Assembly (NCBI GenBank): GCA_963804245.1
Contig: CAWDPQ010000010.1
Coordinates: 1-64,000, forward strand
From: CAWDPQ01 sp963804245
Lineage (GTDB): Bacteria; Acidobacteriota; Vicinamibacteria; Vicinamibacterales; 2-12-FULL-66-21
Direction of reading: 5' to 3'
DNA: 64,000 nucleotides
This document shows, one piece after another, positions 47,682 through 56,510 of this stretch (positions within the stretch are counted from its first letter, which is position 1; each line of letters opens with the position of its first letter). The translations under genes were made by a program, and so were the position numbers. A model generated the notes under the pieces. The model was not told the origin of the DNA. It searched no databases and saw only the letters and a program-made list of their open reading frames with translations.

Positions 47682-48718
47682 TCACTTCAGCCAACTCGCA
47701 CGTCGCCTGCGGGCGGTCCTCACAGAAGAACACGCGGAACCCTGCCGGCTTGTGCGCAGACGACCAGGCGCGGCCGTTGATGAAGAACGGTTTCGTCCAC
47801 GCCTCGCTGTCGATCGTTCGTGGTGAAACCACGGAGACGGCGGACGTGCCCTGCGCGGGGTAGCCCGTCCGCGGATCCACGATGTGCGAGTAGGTTCGCC
47901 CGTTGGCCCAGAAGAACTTTTCGTAGCTGCCGGACGTGGACAGAGACATGTCCTCGAGGAAGACCGTTGCCGCCACCGCGTCCGGATCGCGCGGGGTGCG
48001 AATCGTGATCGGCCAGCCCTTGGGATCTTCCGGCGGCGCCCCCATACCGTAGATGCTGCTGCCAGACGCCGACACCAGCGCGACGCGAACACCAGCCCGT
48101 TTGAGGACATCGACCATCCGGTCCACGGCGTACCCCTTCCCGATGCCGCCGGGGTCGAGCTCCATTCCCGACCGGGCGAATCGTACGGTCCGCGCGGCCG
48201 GGTCGAGCTGCACGTGCCGGTATCCCACTCGAGTCAGCGCGTCGGCCACCGCCTTCGGACGGGGCATCCCTCCTTCACCCTTGTAGAAGCCCCACACCTT
48301 TATGAGCGGTCCGACCGTGACATCGAAGGCGCCGCTGCTCTGGCGGCTGTACTCCAGACAGCTGGAGAGCACCGTAAACAGCTCAGGCGACACGGGGAAG
48401 GGCCCCTTGGCCGCCGAGCGATTCATGGCGCTCCACTCGCTGTCGACCAGATAGTTGGAGAGCATGCGGTCCAGGCGGTGGACCTCGGCGAAGGCGGCCG
48501 CGGCGGCTGATTCCAGGCCGGCACGATCGGGACCGACCAGCACCAGGGAGAAGCTCGCCCCCATGGCCTCTTCGGTCAGCTCGAGCCGCGCCTGCTCAGT
48601 GGATTGGCCAGGGACGAGACGACGGCGAAGCGGCGAGGAGGAGGGCGAGGAGGAGGAGGACGGAAATGAATCCGTAGGCCCGCCCTTTAGGGCGGGCGTG
48701 TTTGAAATCAGCAGCCAT
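47682..48718 (-). CDS. apbE: ApbE-like FAD:protein FMN transferase, two frameshifts
   Basis: The enzyme transfers FMN from FAD onto a Thr/Ser of periplasmic proteins. Family marks are EEAMGASFSLVL, DRMLSNYLVDSEWSAMNR, SSGAFDVTVGPLIKVWGFY, ELDPGGIGKGYAVDRMV and the active-site SHIVDPRTGYP. A signal peptide (ISVLLLLALLLAASP) is in another frame, joined by an indel near 48635; the only start in that frame, ATG 48718, lies before a palindrome that encodes part of the n-region. A second shift near 47693 yields the family-like ending CEWLK and a stop at 47682. It lies between the two copies of the receptor unit, suggesting a flavinylated partner. None is evident nearby. Confidence 0.8.
48675..48700. 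repeat. GC palindrome inside the 5' end of apbE
   Basis: TAGGCCCGCCC followed by its complement GGGCGGGCGTG, the same family as at 25251 and 41072. If the apbE start is ATG 48718, the element is translated as KHARPKGRAY in the basic head of the signal peptide. Confidence 0.6.
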
Positions 48719-48821
48719 TTGATTCGGAGCACGCCCGGCAAAGACCGCGCCGACGGTATCCAACAAACTGTATCGCAGGGCGGGCAGGGCAGACGGTAAA
48801 TACATGCAGCTCAGGACCTTT

Positions 48822-48889
48822 GCGACCTGGTCGATGATTTTTGCGACGCCAGTAATGGACTGGCGAGGCCCTTTTGCAGTAAATACCGG
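48822..48889 (+). promoter_or_regulatory. GCGAC-N16-GCGAC element and promoter before TonB receptor 2
   Basis: GCGAC at 48822-48826 is repeated at 48843-48847, 21 bases on, within GATGATTTTTGCGAC. It is followed by CGCCAGTAATGGACTGGCG, a 7-base dyad around AATGG, and then CCCTTTTGCAGTAAATACC. The ATG is at 48967. The box pair matches 41201-41226 and 62494-62519; the downstream segment matches 38391-38430. Confidence 0.58.
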
Positions 48890-48966
48890 AGTACTCCCGC
48901 GCCCTCCGAATCGTTCGTCAAGCATCAACGCCATTGAGGCGCGGTCAAGCAGAAAGGGAACTCCCG

Positions 48967-51900
48967 ATGCGTGCGCTATTGCAGGTCGTGCGGCGTGTGG
49001 CTCTCGTCGCGCTCGCTGGACTCGTCTTGACCACCCCTGCGGTGGGACAGTCGGGGCTGGCGACCGTCACCGGGCTGGTGGCCGATTCATCCGGTGCGGC
49101 GGTTCCAGGTGTGACCGTCACCGCAACCAACCAGGCCACCAACATCGCGTATACCGGCATCACCAACGATGCCGGCAATTACGTCATCACGAGCGTGCCG
49201 ATCGGCGAATACGTCATCGCGGCTGGGCTGACGGGCTTCAAAGGCGTGCAGTCCAAGGTGACGCTATCGGTCGCGCAGACAGCGCGCGTCGACTTCAAGA
49301 TGGAAGTCGGCAACATCGAGGAACGGGTCGACGTCATCGCGACCGGCGCCGTGCTGCAGACGGAAAATGCGGTTGTCGGGATCAAGGCGGAACGCGAGCA
49401 GATGGAAAAGCTGCCGGCGATTTCCCGAAACGTCTCGTTCGTCACGATGTATGCGCCCGGGGTCACCCAGCCGCAGATGTCCAACGTTCAACAGCCTGAG
49501 CGGCGGCGGACGTCCATACGTCAACGGCCAGCTGCAGCAGGCGAACAACTTCACCATCGACGGCGTCGACACCAACGAGGCGATCAACAACTCCATCGCC
49601 TACCAGCCGAGCCCGGATGCCGTAGAACAGGTCAGCGTCGAGACGAACAACTATTCGGCCGAGCTCGGCAACGTCACCGGCGCCGTCGTCAACATGGTGA
49701 TCAAGTCCGGCACGAACCAGATTCGAGGGAACGGGTTCTACTACTGGCGCGACAATTCCCTCGCCGCAACGCCGTGGAACACCAACCGCCTGGGCGGAAC
49801 CAAGTCGGAGTACAACCGTGACATCTTTGGCGGCACCATCGGCGGCCCACTCATGCGGAACAAGTTGTTCTTCTTCGCCGACTATCAGGGCGGACGTCAG
49901 GAAACGCCTCCAACCAACTCCTTCGTGACGGTGGTGCCGGACGCCTGGCGGCAGGGGGATCTCAGCAGCCTGCTGGCCCGGGCGACTCCGATCATCGTCC
50001 GCGATCCGGTGACCGGTCTTGCCGTTCCCGAACAACCAGATTCCGCTGACTCGAGTTCAGTGCGCTCGCGCGCAATCTGTTCGCAGACGAATCGCTCTAT
50101 CCGCGCGCCAACGTCGCGCGGCCGCTCAGCGATTTCCGCGACAACTATCGCGGCACGACGGCTTCGAAGGAAGACGTCGATCAGTTCGACGTGAAGCTCG
50201 ATTGGAACGCATCGTCCAAGGACAAGATGTACGTGCGGTATTCGAAGCAGACCGCCGAATCCGGAACCTCGCAGACCGCGATGCCTCTTCTGTTTCCGTC
50301 GGCGTCATCGAACCCGACCTGGAGCGTGGCGGGGAACTGGAACCGCCTCATCGGCGGCACCATCGTCAACGATCTGCTCGCGGGCTACAGCGTCGCCGAC
50401 AACCTCAGCGACGAGCTCGATCCGCTCGGGTCTCGGCAAGCTGAACAACCGCTATGGCATTCCCGGTGAGCATGACGCTCCGCGGCCTCACACAGATTCA
50501 GATGGACACCACGATAAGCAACGTCGGCGGCATTGAAACGGGCACCGACAATTACAACCAGGTCTATCAACTGAACGAACGTCTGACCTGGCTGCGCGGC
50601 CGTCACACCCTGAAGTTCGGCGGTTCCTGGAACTACTACCGCAGCAAGTCGTACTATCCGGGGAACAACGGTCACAACGGGTTCATCTCGTACACGCTGT
50701 TCAACTTCACCGGATATCCCTTTGCCGACTTCCTGCTCGACCAGGTGTCCCGCAAGGGGAGAGGTTCGACGTCCGACGCGTGGACGCACCTGCAGCATCG
50801 CATCAGCACATTCGCCTCGGATGATTTCAAGATCAGCCGGAACCTGACGCTGAATCTCGGACTCAGGTGGGCGTACACGTCGCCGCTCGTGGAGAAGGAC
50901 GATCGGCAGGCGAACTTCGACATCACGAACGCGCAGCTCCAGCTCGCCGGGCAGAGACGGCAACAGCCGCGCGCTATACGACTCGTACTACAAGGGTTGG
51001 GAACCGACGGCTCGGGTTCGCCTACCGCAAAGGTGAGCGCTGGGTGTTCCGCGGCGGCTACGGGATCACGCAGTACATGGAAGGCACTGGCGCCAACCAG
51101 CGCCTGACGCTCAACACGCCGTTCTTCTTCGAATCGCAGATCTCATACGACAGGACGAGCGGTCCGGGCACGTTCGCCACGGGCTTCGAGGGGTTGCAGG
51201 CGCTCGACCGCCCATCTGGTCAGCTTCGGGCGTGGGATCCCAATATTCGACCGCAGCTCACGCATCAGTGGAATCTGTTCGGCGAGTATCTGCTCGGATC
51301 GAGATTCGTCGATCAATATCGGCTACGTGGGCAGCGACTCGAAGTACATCATCATGACCATCGACGCCAACCAGCCATTGCCGGGCACCGGTCCGGCCAG
51401 CACCTGGACTGCCGGCGCAACAGCGTCGTCCGCTCTTCCCGTTCAACCCCGACATCACCTACATGATCCATGACGACGTCGCGGGGGATTGCGAACTACA
51501 ACGCGCTGCAGACGACGTTCAAGCAGCGGCTGTGGCACGGGACTGGACTTCAATGCCAACTACACCTGGAGCAAGGCGATGACGAACAGCCGCGGGTTCT
51601 TCGGCTCCGGCGGCGTCGCCCAGGGCACGTCCTCCTCTACGCCTGTGAACAGCCGCGATCTCGACTCCAACTACGGACCGGCGTTCTTCGACGCCACCCA
51701 CCTGTTTTCAATGGCGGGGAACTACGATCTGCCGTTCGGCAGAGATCGCGCCTTCGGCAGCGGTTGGAACCGCGTTCTCGATGCAGTGGCGGGCGGATGG
51801 GGTGTCCAGTTCGGTGTGATCGCGCACAGTGGCTATCCCATCACGGTGCTCGACAGCTCGTCGCCTTCGCTGCAGGCCTCCCGCTCGACCGAGCGGCCGG

Positions 51901-52232
51901 ACCGTATCGGCAGCGGGGAAGTGGACGACCCGACGCTCGAACGGTGGATCGATCGTGCCGCCTTCCGATCGGCCCCGCTAGGTGAATTCGGCGACTCGGG
52001 GATCGGCATCCTGCGCGCGCCGAGCTTCTGGAATGTCGACTTCACGCTCGGCAAGAGGCTGGCGACGTTTGGATCGCAGTACGTGCTGATTCGCGGCGAG
52101 CTGTTCAACGCCCTGAATCACCCGAACTTCGGACCGCCGCAAGCGAACATCCAGAGCACCGCCTTCGGCACGATTACGAGCACGGTCAACGATGCGCGTG
52201 TCGTGCAGTTGGTCGTGAAGTACGTGTTCTGA
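48967..52232 (+). pseudogene. TonB-dependent receptor, copy 2, about ten frameshifts
   Basis: Paralogue of the receptor at 41339-44589, with the same order: signal peptide, Cna-B-like domain, plug (NNFTIDGVDTNEAINN) and barrel ending VVQLVVKYVF. The first 520 bases and the last 690 are clean, but between about 49490 and 51545 I can locate about ten single-base shifts (near 49488, 50030, 50062, 50430, 50470, 50950, 51005, 51300, 51415, 51540). Each shift restores homology to copy 1. No in-frame stop is needed otherwise. Either the gene is a fresh pseudogene, or reads from the two copies were mixed in assembly. Listed as broken because it cannot be translated as it stands. Confidence 0.8.
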
Positions 52233-52236
52233 AAAA

Positions 52237-52345
52237 GCTGGCAGCCACCAGCTGCCAGCTTCCAGCGACAGGAACCAGCCAGCGAGCGCCTGCTGAACGC
52301 TTGCTGCTGGAACCTGGCAGTTGGAAGCTGACAGCTGGTGGCTGT
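52237..52345. repeat. AGCTGCCAGC inverted-repeat spacer, receptor/DUF362 copy 2
   Basis: CAGCCACCAGCTGCCAGCTTCC at the left faces GGAAGCTGACAGCTGGTGGCTG at the right, giving a long hairpin with a loop around CTGAACG. It occupies the same position, right after the receptor stop, as 44595-44698. Confidence 0.7.
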
Positions 52346-52416
52346 AACACGAAGATTGAGAAGTCGGGGTAACTAGACCATTAGCCTTCGGCGAGCCGCA
52401 GGCTTCGTGAGGTTCA

Positions 52417-53535
52417 ATGGATCGTCGAGACTTTCTGGCCGCCATGGCCACGGGACCTGCACTGGCTGCCCTGCAACCGCGGCCCGTCCCCAAGTATCGG
52501 ATCGTCACCAATCACAAGCCGGCGGCGAAGCCCGGTATGCCCGGTCCGTATCCCGGACGCGTGGTCACGGTTCAGTCCGCCAAATGCATCGACGAGGTCA
52601 CCGAAAAGGTCGACGTGCCGACCGTGCAGACCATGATTGCGCGCGGGATGTCGACGCTCACAGGCGACAAGGACGCGCGCGACAGCTGGGCGCGTTTCTT
52701 CAACGCGCAGGATTTCGTCGGCATCAAAGTCAACGCCTCCGGTGCGCCGGGTGCGATGTCGATGCCGGAAGTGGTCGCCGAGATCACCAGAAATCTGACC
52801 ACGGTCGGCGTCAAGCCAACCAACATCGTGATTCACGAGCGCGGCGGCGGACAGATCCTCAACCCGAAGTACGACCAGTTCGTGCCTGCCGGCGTGCGCG
52901 TCGAGTCGGCCAACACCTGGCTCGGCTACGATCCGGACGTCTATGTCGAAGTGGACTTCTTCGGCGAAGAAGACACCCGCTCGTACTTGATGCGGATGGT
53001 TTCCGACCAGTTCACCAAAATCATCAACGTGCCGAACATGAAGGATCACGGCGCGTCCGGCGTGACCGGATGTCTGAAGAACATCACCTACGGCGAGTTC
53101 AACAACGTGGCGCGCTCGCACTATCAGGCACAGACGGAGACCCTGACGTTTATCGGCACCCTGGCGACCGTTGAGCCCGTGCGTTCGCGTACCGTCCTGC
53201 AAATCATGGATGGACTACGCGGCGTGTGGCACGCCGGGCCGTTCTCGCGCGACCGCAAATACCGCTTCTATCCGAAGCAGCTGAAGTTCGGAACCGACCC
53301 GGTGGCCATGGATCGCCTGCTCATCGACATCATCGACGACAAGCGCAAGAAGGAAGGGGTCATCTCGGTGTTTAACCGCGACATGAAGTACTTCAGCACC
53401 AAGCCGGAGGACTGGGAGCGCGATCCCAACATGAATCGCTCGATCCGCGAACCGGGGCACATCGAGTACGCCTCAACGCTTGGTCTGGGTGTGTACGATC
53501 TGAAGAAGATCAACCACACGGAACTGACCGTATGA
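52417..53535 (+). CDS. DUF362 protein with Tat-type signal, copy 2
   Basis: A 372-residue paralogue of 44701-45819, same length. It starts MDRRDFLAAMATGPALAAL, a twin-arginine-like signal. It keeps FVGIKVNASGAPG (the Cys of copy 1 is Ala here), IVIHERGGGQILNPKYDQFV and MKDHGASGVTGCLKN. The changed Cys argues against that residue being an iron-sulfur ligand. Its stop overlaps the next start as ATGA. Gene intact although the receptor just upstream is heavily shifted, which favours a recent or artefactual cause for the latter. Confidence 0.88.
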   Translation: MDRRDFLAAMATGPALAALQPRPVPKYRIVTNHKPAAKPGMPGPYPGRVVTVQSAKCIDEVTEKVDVPTVQTMIARGMSTLTGDKDARDSWARFFNAQDFVGIKVNASGAPGAMSMPEVVAEITRNLTTVGVKPTNIVIHERGGGQILNPKYDQFVPAGVRVESANTWLGYDPDVYVEVDFFGEEDTRSYLMRMVSDQFTKIINVPNMKDHGASGVTGCLKNITYGEFNNVARSHYQAQTETLTFIGTLATVEPVRSRTVLQIMDGLRGVWHAGPFSRDRKYRFYPKQLKFGTDPVAMDRLLIDIIDDKRKKEGVISVFNRDMKYFSTKPEDWERDPNMNRSIREPGHIEYASTLGLGVYDLKKINHTELTV

Positions 53536-54488
53536 GCGAGACCAAGAAAACACTCCTCCTGATCTCCGCTTCGGCGGCGGTGGTGATCTCCCTCGCGCCC
53601 GCCGAACCGTCCGCGCAGGCGGCAGCCGCCAGCAAGCTGTATCTGTCGGCGACGGCGTCGAGTCTGATCGACCAGGGCCTCGCGGCGGCGGCACCGGCGG
53701 ATGCGGCGTCGTTTCAGGAGGTCCCCAGTCCAGGGGTCAGATTCCTGCCGAATGTCGCGCGCGCCACCAACGTTCCGTGGATCGACTCGAATGGCTGGCG
53801 GTTCGCGCGCGGCATGCGCAAGGTGCACTACGCGAAAGTGCCGGCGGGATCCGCGCCGCTCGCCGCGGCCGAAGCATTCGTCTTCAACGTCGAGGCCATC
53901 ATCAATCCGGATCCGAAGGATCTCGACGAGCTCGGAAAGATGCTGCGCTTCCTGAAGGCGAGCGAGCAGGCGCCGCTGCCGGACCTGGTGAACATCGGCG
54001 TGGTGGACAATAAATCCCCGCAGATGGGCGAGGTCCTGAACCTCCTGACGCGACGCAATCTGCTGTACAAAGTTGTTCCGGCGCCGGATTCGACGCTCGA
54101 CTTGAACGTCCAGCTCGGGACGCCGGACTTTCCGGCGGAAGCGGCCGCGAACCCGTACGAGTTCGCCGCTCGCGTCCGCGCGAAGCTGGGAGACGAAAAA
54201 CGCCTGGTTCGCCTGTATGGGACCAGCACCGTCATCGCCCGGCTGACCGGCGACAAGAACCGCGCGCGGCTGTTCCTGCTGTCGTTCGGCAGCCGCCGGC
54301 AGCAGAACGCCGGGCCGCAAGCCATCCGCGCTCGCGTCCAGGGACGATACCAGCCGGCGAAGTTCGCCGCCTACGGCGCCAGCGCCGACGCTAAGCTCAG
54401 CGACCTTCGCAATCCGGGAAACACGACCGAGTTCTGGGTGCCGGACTTCAACACCTGCGCCATCATCGACCTCGAGGCGATGAAATAG
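53532..54488 (+). CDS. Exported protein of unknown function, copy 2
   Basis: A 318-residue paralogue of 45916-46911. The start is firm: ATG 53532 overlaps the DUF362 stop as ATGA, and a signal peptide (TLLLISASAAVVISLAPAEP) follows. Conserved blocks are SFQEVPSPGVRFLPNVA, PWIDSNGWRFARGMRKVHY, NIGVVDNKSPQMGEVLNLL and VRLYGTSTVIARLTGDK. The C-terminal 90 residues look like a beta sandwich. No catalytic signature. Tight coupling to DUF362 and to the CBM9-like gene (three bases later) suggests the three products act together in the periplasm. Confidence 0.78.
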   Translation: MSETKKTLLLISASAAVVISLAPAEPSAQAAAASKLYLSATASSLIDQGLAAAAPADAASFQEVPSPGVRFLPNVARATNVPWIDSNGWRFARGMRKVHYAKVPAGSAPLAAAEAFVFNVEAIINPDPKDLDELGKMLRFLKASEQAPLPDLVNIGVVDNKSPQMGEVLNLLTRRNLLYKVVPAPDSTLDLNVQLGTPDFPAEAAANPYEFAARVRAKLGDEKRLVRLYGTSTVIARLTGDKNRARLFLLSFGSRRQQNAGPQAIRARVQGRYQPAKFAAYGASADAKLSDLRNPGNTTEFWVPDFNTCAIIDLEAMK

Positions 54489-54491
54489 GCC

Positions 54492-55184
54492 GTGCCGGCT
54501 GTCGTGACCGTGCTCGTTTGCCTGGTGCTCTCCGCTGCGGCGTTGAGCGACCCGGCTGCCGTGCTCGAGAGCGCCTTCTCCGCGCGCGACATCCCGCTCG
54601 ATCCGGATCCGACGCTCAAAGAATGGGCCGATGCCCCGCGAGTGGTCGCCCGGGTCGACCGCGCCGGCCAACCGATCCCCGGTCCGCCCACGGAGATCCG
54701 GTCGCGCTGGACGCGCGAGCATCTGTATCTTCTTTATATCTGTCCCTACACCGAGTTGAACCTCAAGCCCGATCCCGTGCCGACTGCTGAAACCTCTGGA
54801 CTGTGGAATTGGGACGTTGCCGAGGCCTTCATCGGATCGGACTTCGAGCGCATCGGACGCTACAAAGAGTTCCAGGTCTCACCGCAGAGCGAATGGGTGG
54901 ACCTCGAGATCGATCGCGACAATCCGAAAGAACAACAGGGTGCGCGCTGGAACTCCGGCTATCAGGTCAAGGGCCGCATCGATACCCAGGCGCACGTCTG
55001 GTACGGCATGATGCGTATTCCCTTCGGAGCGGTCGATGCGCGTCCGCCGGAGAAGGGCAGAGAGTTGCGCATCGGCCTGTTCCGGATCAGCGGCGCGAAT
55101 CCCAGACAGCGCCACACCTGGCGAGCGACCGACGGCACCACGTTTCACGTACCCAAGGCCTTCGGTACGCTTCGGCTGCGTTGA
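54492..55184 (+). CDS. Exported CBM9-like domain protein, copy 2
   Basis: A 230-residue paralogue of 46926-47618. GTG 54492 lies three bases after the upstream stop and begins a signal peptide (VVTVLVCLVLSAAALS). The domain is one beta-sandwich with IRSRWTREHLYLLYICPYTE, NWDVAEAFIGSDFERIGRYKEFQ and MMRIPFGAVDARPPEKGRELR. It is a probable sugar- or ligand-binding periplasmic protein. Eleven bases before the lactonase gene, so the second unit extends to that gene; copy 1 lacks a lactonase. Confidence 0.8.
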   Translation: MPAVVTVLVCLVLSAAALSDPAAVLESAFSARDIPLDPDPTLKEWADAPRVVARVDRAGQPIPGPPTEIRSRWTREHLYLLYICPYTELNLKPDPVPTAETSGLWNWDVAEAFIGSDFERIGRYKEFQVSPQSEWVDLEIDRDNPKEQQGARWNSGYQVKGRIDTQAHVWYGMMRIPFGAVDARPPEKGRELRIGLFRISGANPRQRHTWRATDGTTFHVPKAFGTLRLR

Positions 55185-55195
55185 GGACACAAGTG

Positions 55196-56386
55196 ATGCA
55201 TCAGATTAGAGTCGGGACGTTTTTTCTGGCCGCCGCCGCCGCTGCCTGGCTTGCCGCGGCGCTCTCGGCGCAGTCGCCGGCCTCACCCGCCAATGGCGAG
55301 CTGCTCGTCTATTTCGGGACCTACACGGGTGAAAAGACGAGCAGCAAGGGGATCTACGTCTCACGGCTCGATCTGGCCAGCGGGAAGCTCACGGAGGCGG
55401 AGCTCGCCGGCGAGACGACCAACCCCAGCTTCCTCGCCGTGCATCCGACCGGCAGATTCCTGTTCGCCGCGAACGAGGTTCGCGAGTTCGAAGGAAAAGA
55501 AGGCGGTTCTGTGAGCGGCTTTGCCGTCGATCGCAAGAGCGGCAAGCTGACGGCGCTGAACCAGCAGTCCTCGGTAGGCAGGGGTCCCGCTCACCTGACC
55601 GTCGACAAGGAAGGCCGCAACGTGCTGGTAGCGAACTACGGCGGCGGCAGCGTTGCCGTGCTGCCGATTGGTGCTGACGGCATGCTCAAGCCCCACACGG
55701 CTTTCATGCAGCACACGGGGACGAGCGTCAACCCGACCCGGCAGAAGGGACCGCACGCCCACTCGGTCAACGTCAATCCGGGCAACCGCTTCGCCTATGT
55801 CGCGGATCTCGGCATCGACAAGGTGATGATCTATCGCTTCGACGCGGCGAAGGGCACGCTCGCGCCCGCCGATCCGCCGTTCGCGGAGGTGAAGCCGGGA
55901 TCCGGTCCCCGTCATTTCTCGTTCCACCCGCAGGGGCGGTTTGCCTACGTGATCAACGAACTGACGCTGACCGTGACGGCATTCCGTGCCGATCCCGATC
56001 GCGGCTCGCTGACCGAAATACAGACGGTTTCCACGCTGCCGGCGGGTGAAACGCCTCAGCCCGGCCAGAGCACGGCCGAAGTGCAGGTGCACCCGTCGGG
56101 CCGATTCCTCTACGGCTCCAACCGCGGACACAACAGCATCACGGTCTTCACCATCGACAAGAATTCGGGCCAGCTCACCTTCGTCCAGAACGAGCCGACC
56201 AAGGGTGACGCGCCACGTGGCTTCGGAATCGACCCGAGCGGCAAATATTTCCTGGCCGGCAATCAGCGTTCGGACTCGGTCATCGTTTACCAGATCGACC
56301 AGCAGACAGGGCGGCTGACGCCCACCGGCCAGATGCTCAAGGTTGCCTCGCCGGTGTCCGTGAAGTTCATTCCGGCTTCGCAGTGA
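55196..56386 (+). CDS. Exported lactonase-like seven-blade propeller
   Basis: A 396-residue protein of the lactonase (6-phosphogluconolactonase Pgl-like) family with signal peptide (TFFLAAAAAAWLAAALSAQ). ATG 55196 is preceded by an in-frame GTG three bases earlier. Propeller blades carry VYFGTYTGEKTSSKGIYV, NPSFLAVHPTGRFLFAANE, GPHAHSVNVNPGNRFAYVADLG and HPSGRFLYGSNRGHNSITVF, all standard. The family opens sugar lactones or muconolactones; an exported form would act on a sugar-acid lactone in the periplasm. It is co-transcribed with receptor unit 2. Confidence 0.85.
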   Translation: MHQIRVGTFFLAAAAAAWLAAALSAQSPASPANGELLVYFGTYTGEKTSSKGIYVSRLDLASGKLTEAELAGETTNPSFLAVHPTGRFLFAANEVREFEGKEGGSVSGFAVDRKSGKLTALNQQSSVGRGPAHLTVDKEGRNVLVANYGGGSVAVLPIGADGMLKPHTAFMQHTGTSVNPTRQKGPHAHSVNVNPGNRFAYVADLGIDKVMIYRFDAAKGTLAPADPPFAEVKPGSGPRHFSFHPQGRFAYVINELTLTVTAFRADPDRGSLTEIQTVSTLPAGETPQPGQSTAEVQVHPSGRFLYGSNRGHNSITVFTIDKNSGQLTFVQNEPTKGDAPRGFGIDPSGKYFLAGNQRSDSVIVYQIDQQTGRLTPTGQMLKVASPVSVKFIPASQ

Positions 56387-56401
56387 AGATCCGCCTTCCC
56401 G

Positions 56402-56482
56402 TAGCGCCCGCCCTTCAGGGCGGGCGTGCACAAATCCGCATTTCGCTGATTCCATTGCGCCCGGCCTGAAGGCCGGGCCTAC
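56402..56482. repeat. Two facing GC palindromes after the lactonase
   Basis: TAGCGCCCGCCCTTCAGGGC and its complement make one hairpin (56402-56430). GCGCCCGGCCTGAAGGCCGG and its complement make a second in opposite orientation (56457-56482). Both belong to the family seen at 18938 and 48675. Paired inverted elements of this kind resemble REPIN-like doublets and likely end the operon. Confidence 0.6.
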
Positions 56483-56510
56483 GGTTCCCCACTTGGCGTA
56501 TCCTTGCGCC

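Noticed and set aside
44701..53535. DUF362 copies as ferredoxin-like iron-sulfur proteins
   Set aside because: No CxxCxxC cluster is present, and one Cys of copy 1 is replaced by Ala in copy 2.
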